A DNA stretch of 6,322 nt from positions 1 to 6,322 of the forward strand of contig CAZWZG010000167.1 of NCBI GenBank assembly GCA_964638245.1, given 5' to 3'. Below are positions 1 through 4,627 of the stretch, piece by piece. Origin of the DNA: CAZWZG01 sp964638245 (GTDB taxonomy: Bacteria; Pseudomonadota; Alphaproteobacteria; Rhodobacterales; Rhodobacteraceae). The first letter of the stretch is position 1; every line of letters starts with the position of its first letter. Position numbers and translations under genes: made by a program. The notes under the pieces are model-generated. The model was not told the origin of the DNA, searched no databases, and saw nothing but the letters and a program-made list of their open reading frames with translations.

Positions 1-255
1 TGGGGGTTGGGTATAGTCTTTGGGGACGACGACCGAAGGTATGCGTATCTCGGTCGAGGGACTTCGCACGACCTCCTCATACTCGGCGACGATATCCACT
101 CTGTCGAGCCATGCGGCCTTGATGGCATCCTGCCAGGGCCAGAGCGACAGGGGATAGTAGCTGAGCGGACGGTAGTCAGCATTGAGGACCAAGGCCGGGT
201 AGTGCCTTAGATTGTTTGGCTCACGCACAAAACTCGTCCTGAATTCACCGTCCAT
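1..255 (-). CDS. HNH endonuclease, N-terminal part (gene runs off the left edge)
   Basis: The reverse strand is open from an ATG at 255 to the window edge: 85 codons with no stop. The translation begins MDGEFRTSFV and contains PALVLNADYRPLSYYPLSLW (about residues 20-39), then WQDAIKAAWLDRVDIVAEY and VVRSPSTEIRIPSVVV. This is the typical N-terminal segment of the bacterial HNH endonucleases that carry an 'LVLNADYRPL' strand ahead of the Cys-containing HNH nuclease domain. The catalytic HNH and zinc-ligand motifs should lie downstream, outside the window, so nuclease activity is inferred from the family and not seen. The ATG is supported by GGAGG at 265-269 with a 9-nt spacer. The gene appears to have its own promoter in the 157-bp gap after the esterase gene. 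Members of this family are common as single chromosomal genes; the cellular role is usually unknown. Confidence 0.85.
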   Translation of the reverse strand, partial: MDGEFRTSFVREPNNLRHYPALVLNADYRPLSYYPLSLWPWQDAIKAAWLDRVDIVAEYEEVVRSPSTEIRIPSVVVPKDYTQPP

Positions 256-264
256 GGATTGCAG

Positions 265-269
265 CCTCC
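265..269 (-). promoter_or_regulatory. Ribosome binding site of the HNH endonuclease gene
   Basis: On the minus strand GGAGG lies 9 nt before the ATG at 255. It is a perfect anti-SD match. It fixes the start of the partial HNH gene, which cannot be judged by its full length because the rest is outside the window. Confidence 0.7.
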
Positions 270-282
270 GCTCGATCCCATT

Positions 283-294
283 ACCCCGCGGGGT
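283..294. repeat. 12-bp perfect palindrome in the HNH gene leader
   Basis: ACCCCGCGGGGT is fully self-complementary with no loop. It lies between the candidate promoter (320-347) and the ribosome binding site (265-269) of the HNH gene. A loopless GC palindrome fits a dimeric protein binding site better than an RNA hairpin, but it may be chance in GC-rich DNA. No U-tract follows, so it is not a standard terminator for the esterase gene. Confidence 0.4.
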
Positions 295-319
295 TCGTTT
301 GGCCGCCCCGCATAAGGTC

Positions 320-347
320 ACTATATATCGCGATCAACATAGGGCAA
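320..347 (-). promoter_or_regulatory. Candidate sigma-70-type promoter for the HNH endonuclease gene
   Basis: Read on the minus strand, TTGCCC (342-347) is followed after 16 nt by TATAGT (320-325). Both match the -35 and -10 consensus reasonably, and the position would give a leader of roughly 55-60 nt. The -10 sits in an AT-rich island inside GC-rich DNA. The octamer CACTATAT (plus strand) occurs both at 319-326, over this -10, and at 352-359, 33 bp away. This could mark a second weak -10 or paired binding sites. The assignment is by eye only. Confidence 0.35.
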
Positions 348-412
348 GTGCCACTATATGCTGCGACATCATGGCAGATAGAGCGATTCCGTTACAAGAC
401 TGTGACAGGCGT

Positions 413-1066
413 TCAAAGGACGTGGCGGCGTAGGAAATCGAAGGCCGCCTGCAGTCCGTCCGGCGCAATCCCGTGCGGGGTTCCCGGCATGACGTGGGTT
501 TCAACCATGAAGTCGGCGGCCTTGAGTGCGGCTTCTGCCGTCGCCATCTCGGAAAACGGCACAACGGGATCGGCGTCACCGTGGGTCAGAAACACCGGCA
601 TGCGAGAGCGGACGGTATCGGCAAAGTCGTCCGGCTGAACGAGGCGGCCCGAGAATCCGAGGATCGCGGCAATCGGGGCGGCACGCCGTGGGGCGTGGCG
701 CAGGCTCATCATCGTGCCCTGGCTGAAGCCGAACAGGATCAGCTTTTCCGGGGCGATGCCTTCGTCGGCCAAAACGCCGTCGAGATAGGCAGCGAGCGCA
801 TCTTCAGAGGCCGCCATCGATTGCGCTGCCTGCACCGGACTGGAGCCGTCCATATGCGGGATCGGGAACCACTGGCGACCCATGGGGTTCACGGCGCAAG
901 GTTCAGGTGCGTCAGGGGCCAGAAAGACCGTGTCGGGCATGGCGGGCGCGAACGCTTCGGACAGACCGAACAGATCGGCACCGTCGGCCCCATAGCCGTG
1001 AAGGAACACCATGACGGTATCGGTCGTGCCGCTGGTGGCGGCTTTGCGGTGGGCTTTGAGCGTCAT
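413..1066 (-). CDS. Alpha/beta-hydrolase, phospholipase/carboxylesterase family (YpfH-like)
   Basis: This 217-residue protein belongs to the Abhydrolase_2 (phospholipase/carboxylesterase) family, serine hydrolases that cleave carboxyl esters. It has no signal peptide and is probably cytosolic. FLHGYGADG (21-29) is the oxyanion-hole loop. GFSQG (113-117) is the nucleophile elbow with Ser115. HGDADPVVP (162-170) supplies the acid Asp166, and TPHGI (196-200) the catalytic His198. The triad is therefore complete and the length is normal for the family. The in-frame ORF extends upstream to 1108, but I place the start at the ATG at 1066. That codon forms an ATGA overlap with the stop of the glycosylase gene and has AGGGAAGGGA just upstream. 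The gene is the last of the reductase-glycosylase-esterase operon. The physiological substrate cannot be told from the sequence. Confidence 0.9.
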   Translation of the reverse strand: MTLKAHRKAATSGTTDTVMVFLHGYGADGADLFGLSEAFAPAMPDTVFLAPDAPEPCAVNPMGRQWFPIPHMDGSSPVQAAQSMAASEDALAAYLDGVLADEGIAPEKLILFGFSQGTMMSLRHAPRRAAPIAAILGFSGRLVQPDDFADTVRSRMPVFLTHGDADPVVPFSEMATAEAALKAADFMVETHVMPGTPHGIAPDGLQAAFDFLRRHVL

Positions 1067-1695
1067 CGGGTCCCTTCCCTGTCTTTCGCCACGCGGTAGT
1101 AGGCCCAAAGAAGGCGCGCCGCCACCCCACGCCAGGGCGACCAGTCCTCAGACATTGCGCGCAGGGCTTTCTCGCTGGGGCGTTCGTCGTGCTCAAACAG
1201 GATGCGGGCTGCTTCCTGAAGGGCAAGATCGCCCGGTGCGAACACGTCCGCGCGCCCAAGGGAGAACATCGCATAGATCTCGGCGGTCCATTTGCCGATC
1301 CCGGGAACCGCCACCAGCGTCTCGATCACGTCATCGGTCGGGCGGTCGCGTAAGGCTTTGTAGTCGATGCGCGCCTCCGCCAGCGCGCGGGCATAGCGCG
1401 CCTTCTGGCGCGAGAGGCCAGCGGCGCGCAGGTCTTCATCGCTGGCCCAGAGGATTTTGCGCGGACCCGTGATACCGGCCTTCTTCATCTTGGCCCAGAT
1501 GGCATTTGCGGCAGCGACCGAGACCTGCTGGCTGACAATCGCATCAAGCAGGGCCTCAAACCCGTCCTTGCGCCGCCGCAACGGTAGCGGGCCCGTCAGG
1601 GTCAGGGCGTGGGCAAAGCGTGGATGGTGCTCGGCCAGAAACGCAGCCCCTTCGGCAACGCAGGCGTCCGTTTCGATCAGTCGGCCAACGCTCAT
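1063..1695 (-). CDS. alkA: DNA-3-methyladenine glycosylase II family (AlkA-type)
   Basis: This 210-residue base-excision repair enzyme of the HhH-GPD superfamily removes alkylated purines such as 3-methyladenine from DNA. An N-terminal helical part carries SQQVS (55-59), the usual 'SQQ' signature. The helix-hairpin-helix LVAVPGIGKWTAEI (127-140) binds the DNA backbone. It is followed by VFAPGDLALQ (151-160), whose Asp156 aligns with the catalytic Asp of AlkA. SPWRGVAARLLW (186-197) is the conserved C-terminal helix. No Cys cluster for an iron-sulfur centre is present, which argues against EndoIII or MutY. The protein is short compared with E. coli AlkA (282 aa) and lacks its N-terminal domain, as in Mag1-like and many bacterial homologues. 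The ATG at 1695 overlaps the upstream reductase stop as ATGA. No strong Shine-Dalgarno precedes it, so translation is probably coupled. Confidence 0.92.
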   Translation of the reverse strand: MSVGRLIETDACVAEGAAFLAEHHPRFAHALTLTGPLPLRRRKDGFEALLDAIVSQQVSVAAANAIWAKMKKAGITGPRKILWASDEDLRAAGLSRQKARYARALAEARIDYKALRDRPTDDVIETLVAVPGIGKWTAEIYAMFSLGRADVFAPGDLALQEAARILFEHDERPSEKALRAMSEDWSPWRGVAARLLWAYYRVAKDREGTR

Positions 1696-2453
1696 ATGCG
1701 GCGGCGGATCCAGGCCAAAGCCTCGGAAATCGAGGTTAGCTTGGGGCCTTCGGGCTGGGGCGGTCGGCGGATCATGCCCACAGGAAGACCAAGCTCGCGC
1801 GCGGCGTCAAGCACGACCGTGGTGCGATGGGCGCCCGAGTTCAGGGCGATAACCGTGTCCACGCCCAGCGACAGGAACAAGTCAGCGGCCCCGACCATGG
1901 TTTCAATCGGGCGTACGCTGATCGGGGTGCTTGCCGTGCCCGTGAGGTTGCGCGTCACATCATCCTGATCGACCGCATAGAGCGCTTGGTTGGGTTGCAC
2001 GGGCAAGTCCCCGAGCTCGCTCACCCCGACATCCATGAAGATGCAGGCATCCGATGCCACGAAACTGGCGGCGTCGTGAAGGTCGTTCAGGAAGGCCCAG
2101 TCATCCTCGTTGCGCGGCGTCAGAAGGGGCGGAAGAAACTGAATGTAATCGATGTCGAGGTCGCGCGCAGCTGCACTGGCCCATTTGGTCATCGTTTGGG
2201 AATAGGCATCGGTGGCATCCAGAATGGCGTCGAAGCTTTCGGCCTCAAGCCATGAGTGCAATTCGTCAGCGGACGACCATGTTCCGATCCGCGTCGGAAC
2301 CCCCATGGATTTGGGTCGCCGACCCACGCGCGACAAAGTCGCCGTGGTCGCCACGCGCCGATCCCCCGCAATCGCCGCACTGATCATGCGACCTTCGGGT
2401 GTCCCTCCAAGGATAAGCAAGCGCAGGCGTTGACCGATCGCTCGATCGCGCAT
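1692..2453 (-). CDS. Divergent CobK/CbiJ-family (cobalt-)precorrin-6A reductase-like protein
   Basis: This 253-residue protein has the length and layout of CobK/CbiJ, the NAD(P)H-dependent reductase of corrin ring synthesis. LILGGTPEGR (13-22) is the dinucleotide-binding N-terminal motif. GTWSSADELHSWL (57-69) and FDAILDATDAY (74-84) match the family's 'G...L...DAVIDATHPY' block. LNSGAHRTT (204-212) followed by LDAARELGLPVGMIRRP (215-231) matches the C-terminal 'KNSGG...AA..LGLPV.M..RP' block. Key positions differ: the usual HP after DAT is DA, KNSGG is LNSGA, and the Lys before the DAA helix is Val. Activity on precorrin-6A is therefore uncertain, and no other cobalamin gene is in the window. 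The start at 2453 has AAGG at 2460-2463 (6-nt spacer) within a longer GGAGGGGGAAGG run. The gene lies first, or second after a tiny ORF, in the operon with the glycosylase and esterase genes. Confidence 0.8.
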   Translation of the reverse strand: MRDRAIGQRLRLLILGGTPEGRMISAAIAGDRRVATTATLSRVGRRPKSMGVPTRIGTWSSADELHSWLEAESFDAILDATDAYSQTMTKWASAAARDLDIDYIQFLPPLLTPRNEDDWAFLNDLHDAASFVASDACIFMDVGVSELGDLPVQPNQALYAVDQDDVTRNLTGTASTPISVRPIETMVGAADLFLSLGVDTVIALNSGAHRTTVVLDAARELGLPVGMIRRPPQPEGPKLTSISEALAWIRRRI

Positions 2454-2454
2454 T

Positions 2455-2505
2455 TCAGGCCTTCCCCCTCCACATCATGACCAGACGGCCCACCGTCCTT
2501 GTCAT
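2455..2505 (-). CDS. Candidate 16-residue leader peptide / small ORF upstream of the CobK-like gene
   Basis: On the minus strand GGAGGG (2513-2518) sits 7 nt before an ATG at 2505. The reading frame encodes MTRTVGRLVMMWRGKA and stops with TGA at 2455-2457. A single base separates this stop from the ATG of the CobK-like gene. Its ribosome binding site is the best in this part of the window, and the CobK-like gene's own Shine-Dalgarno lies inside its last codons. This arrangement suggests translational coupling, with the ORF either a leader or a basic micropeptide. I do not recognise the peptide. It has no run of one amino acid that would suggest classical attenuation. A chance ORF of this size is quite possible; the spacing and ribosome binding site are the only evidence. 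Confidence 0.4.
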   Translation of the reverse strand: MTRTVGRLVMMWRGKA

Positions 2506-2522
2506 TCAAGTTCCCTCCGTTT

Positions 2523-2540
2523 CAGCCCTCTTTGGGGCTG
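2523..2540. repeat. Short inverted repeat (hairpin) in the divergent intergenic region
   Basis: CAGCCC and GGGCTG form a perfect 6-bp stem around a 6-nt loop. In the minus-strand transcript the hairpin ends 4 nt before the GGAGGG that serves the small ORF, so it could affect initiation there. No U-tract follows in either direction, which makes a terminator unlikely. The rest of 2506-2635 holds no promoter that I can call firmly. TATGAT at 2548-2553 could be a -10 for the transporter gene, but no good -35 is found upstream. Confidence 0.35.
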
Positions 2541-2565
2541 TTCGGTATATGATGGTGCACGAAAC

Positions 2566-2581
2566 TAGACCGACCTGTCCA
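2566..2581. promoter_or_regulatory. Weak candidate TetR-type operator before the MFS gene
   Basis: TAGACCGACCTGTCCA is an imperfect inverted repeat with 5 of 7 arm pairs matching (TAGAC against GTCCA, plus an inner G-C). It resembles TAGAC-N-GTCTA-like operators of TetR-family repressors that often control efflux pumps. It lies 55-70 bp before the transporter start and just after a TATGAT that could be its -10. No regulator gene is adjacent, so the assignment is speculative. Confidence 0.2.
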
Positions 2582-2635
2582 TGAGACAAATTTGCAGAGT
2601 TGTAGAGACATCGGCTCCGCGCTAGGGCTGGTGGC

Positions 2636-3931
2636 ATGGCCCATGCTTCCGCCCCTCCTTCGGACACGCTTCCAGCGGTTCGCAACGTGACAATCCTTGT
2701 TGCGGCGCAGGCGATCATGGGCGCGCAACTGCCAATGATTTTCACAGTGGCCGGATTGGCTGGGACGACCATGGCGTCAAACCCATGCTTTGCGACACTT
2801 CCGATATCCTTGCTTGTGCTTGGCAGCATGCTGTCAGCAACGCCGCTGTCCGCGATCATGCAACGCTATGGCCGGCGCACGGGCTTCTTTATTGGCGCGA
2901 TTTCAGGGGCAATTGGCGCTTCGATCAGCGCTTGGGGCCTGATTGAAGGCAGCTTCGTGCTGTTTTGCGCAGGCTCGATGCTGACGGGCACCTACATGTC
3001 GAGCCAGGGCTTTTTCCGGTTCGCGGCCGCTGACACTGTTTCACAGGACATGCAGGCCAAGGCGATCTCCTGGGTTCTGGCGGGTGGCCTGATTTCGGCG
3101 ATTATCGGCCCCCAGCTTGGCAAGGCCGTGGCGCTTTGGAGCGTTGTGCCGTTTCTTGGCACATACCTTGCCGTGGTCGCGCTGAACGTGGTGGGCGCCT
3201 TTTTGTATTTCGGCCTGAAGATCCCTCCGCCCAGTTCCATCGTGGACGACAGCGCCCCGTCACGCAGCCGGTGGGAGCTGTTGAAAAGCCCGCCCATTCT
3301 GGTCGCGATCATCTGCGCGATGGTGTCCTATTCACTGATGAACCTCGTGATGACATCCACACCGCTGGCGGTCGTCGGCTGTGGGTTCGCGCCCAGCTAT
3401 GCCTTTGACATCGTTATGGCCCATGTGATCGCCATGTTCGCCCCCAGCTTTGTCACCGGTCACCTGATCAACCGGTTCGGGGTCGAGCGGATCATGGCGA
3501 CGGGGCTGTGCATCCTTGCCTCGGCGGGCATTGTCGCGCTGTCCGGGGTCACGCTGGCGAACTTCTTTGGCGCGCTGATCCTGCTTGGGATCGGCTGGAA
3601 TTTCGGGTTCATCGGGGCGACCACGCTTTTGGGACGTTCGCACTCCAAGGCCGAACAGGGTCGTGTTCAGGGCATGAATGACATGCTGGTCTTTGGCATG
3701 GTGACGATTGCGTCGCTGTCGTCGGGCGCGTTGATGGGCGGCGGGTTCACGAATTGCGACAATAGCGATGCGGTTGCGGGATGGAGCGCGGTGAACCTTG
3801 CGATGATCCCATTCCTGCTTTTGGCGGGTGGCGCGCTCTTGTGGCTGGTCATGCAGGACCGGGGCGGTCCAAAGCCAACCCTAGGCTCGAAGGCTCCGGA
3901 GCAAGAGGCCGCCGCGCCGGGCGAACTCTGA
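2636..3931 (+). CDS. MFS transporter, 12 transmembrane segments, substrate unknown
   Basis: This 431-residue inner-membrane secondary transporter of the major facilitator superfamily shows about 12 hydrophobic segments. Six lie within residues 17-194 and six within 219-406. They are separated by a polar central loop (196-218) and followed by a short acidic cytoplasmic tail. QRYGRRTGF (76-84), in the loop between segments 2 and 3, is the MFS motif A. The equivalent loop of the second half reads LINRFGVERIM (278-288). No strong substrate signature is recognisable, so drug efflux or nutrient uptake are both open. The ATG at 2636 is the first start after an in-frame TAG at 2603; its Shine-Dalgarno (AGGG at 2624-2627, 8-nt spacer) is modest. 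The gene is the only plus-strand gene here. It is divergent from the CobK-like operon, and its last 51 bp overlap the 3' end of the convergent gene. Confidence 0.9.
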   Translation: MAHASAPPSDTLPAVRNVTILVAAQAIMGAQLPMIFTVAGLAGTTMASNPCFATLPISLLVLGSMLSATPLSAIMQRYGRRTGFFIGAISGAIGASISAWGLIEGSFVLFCAGSMLTGTYMSSQGFFRFAAADTVSQDMQAKAISWVLAGGLISAIIGPQLGKAVALWSVVPFLGTYLAVVALNVVGAFLYFGLKIPPPSSIVDDSAPSRSRWELLKSPPILVAIICAMVSYSLMNLVMTSTPLAVVGCGFAPSYAFDIVMAHVIAMFAPSFVTGHLINRFGVERIMATGLCILASAGIVALSGVTLANFFGALILLGIGWNFGFIGATTLLGRSHSKAEQGRVQGMNDMLVFGMVTIASLSSGALMGGGFTNCDNSDAVAGWSAVNLAMIPFLLLAGGALLWLVMQDRGGPKPTLGSKAPEQEAAAPGEL

Positions 3932-4627
3932 TTGCACCAGATCACCGGCGGCAACCCGTTCGGGCGTACGTGCTGCCATTTTTAGAAGAGGGCCGGCACG
4001 CCATGCGGCCAGCGCGGCGACGCGTGCGGGTTTGCTTTTGAGGGGCGTGGCGAGCGTTTGAAGGCCCTTCTTGGCCAGTTCGCGTACCGCCTCGGGCCGT
4101 CCATCGACAAGAGGCATACGCCCGGCGGCCTCGAGCGCGGGAATGGCGAGGAACCAGTTGGCTAGCCCTTGGGCCCAGCCAACAGCGCGCAGCGTCGTTT
4201 CTTCCTTGGCCCCCAACAGCTGTCCGGCAGTCCAAAGCAGCAATCCCGCGGTGTTATCGAGATGCGCCTCGAAATCTTCTGCCGTTTCAAAGGGTTCGCG
4301 ATAGATGTCCCAACGCCGCGCTGCAACGGTGGCATCCAGCGCCTGGGCCATGTCCGGCGTCAGGATCGCTGCAAGCGGCGTCGCGATTTCATGGCGGCGC
4401 ACGGGGCCACCTTTCGCAATCTCTTCCAGCACATCGCGCCACCATTGCAGCCGCATTTCAGCGATCATGGGTTCCGTCGTCATCCATGGCGCGCGTGAGA
4501 TTTCCACGTTGAACGCATAAAGGGGAAATAAGATCTGACGCGCGGCGGGCGGCGCGCTCATCGTAGCGAGGAACCGGTCGGGGTCCCCGCTTTGCACCCG
4601 CTCGACGCAAGCGTCCAGATCGCTCAA
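3881..4627 (-). CDS. Squalene/phytoene synthase superfamily protein, NDUFAF6-like (putative complex I assembly factor)
   Basis: Taking a TTG at 4627 as start, the protein has 248 residues, starting SDLDACVERVQSGDPDRF after the initiator. The TTG overlaps the cimA TGA stop as TTGA. The longer ATG start at 4726 would run 100 bp into cimA and add unrelated residues. The next ATG (codon 23) would remove the conserved DPDRF segment. YAFNVEI (37-43) and EMRLQWWRD (57-65) correspond to the first substrate region of phytoene synthases, and GWAQGLANWFLAIP (150-163) to the second. The Asp-rich DxxxD motifs that bind Mg-diphosphate are replaced in both, so isoprenoid synthase activity is unlikely. The YAFNVE and MR.Q.W pattern is that of mitochondrial NDUFAF6 and its alphaproteobacterial relatives, which help assemble respiratory complex I. 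That role is inferred from the family. The gene probably depends on cimA for transcription and translation. Confidence 0.82.
   Translation of the reverse strand: MSDLDACVERVQSGDPDRFLATMSAPPAARQILFPLYAFNVEISRAPWMTTEPMIAEMRLQWWRDVLEEIAKGGPVRRHEIATPLAAILTPDMAQALDATVAARRWDIYREPFETAEDFEAHLDNTAGLLLWTAGQLLGAKEETTLRAVGWAQGLANWFLAIPALEAAGRMPLVDGRPEAVRELAKKGLQTLATPLKSKPARVAALAAWRAGPLLKMAARTPERVAAGDLVQSEFARRGGLLLRSLRA

Noticed and set aside
7..210. 67-codon plus-strand ORF
   Set aside because: It is the antisense shadow of the HNH endonuclease gene and has no good ribosome binding site.
473..1099. 208-codon plus-strand ORF
   Set aside because: It is antisense to the esterase gene, which has a full Ser-Asp-His triad. 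The translation is His/Arg/Gly-rich with no family resemblance.
1067..1108. Upstream ATG at 1108 for the esterase
   Set aside because: The added 14 residues read through the ribosome binding site and the end of the glycosylase gene. The ATGA overlap at 1063-1066 is the better start.
1827..2255. 142-codon plus-strand ORF
   Set aside because: It is antisense to the CobK-like gene and has no recognisable domain.
2506..2635. Riboswitch in front of the transporter or the CobK-like gene
   Set aside because: I looked for cobalamin and FMN riboswitch core elements. The space is too short and no B12-box or other conserved core is visible; only one 6-bp hairpin is present.
3893..3902. Palindrome GCTCCGGAGC as a bidirectional terminator
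   Set aside because: It is loopless, has no T-tract on either side and lies inside both coding regions.
3881..4627. Carotenoid biosynthesis gene crtB
   Set aside because: The DxxxD motifs are missing and no other crt gene is present.
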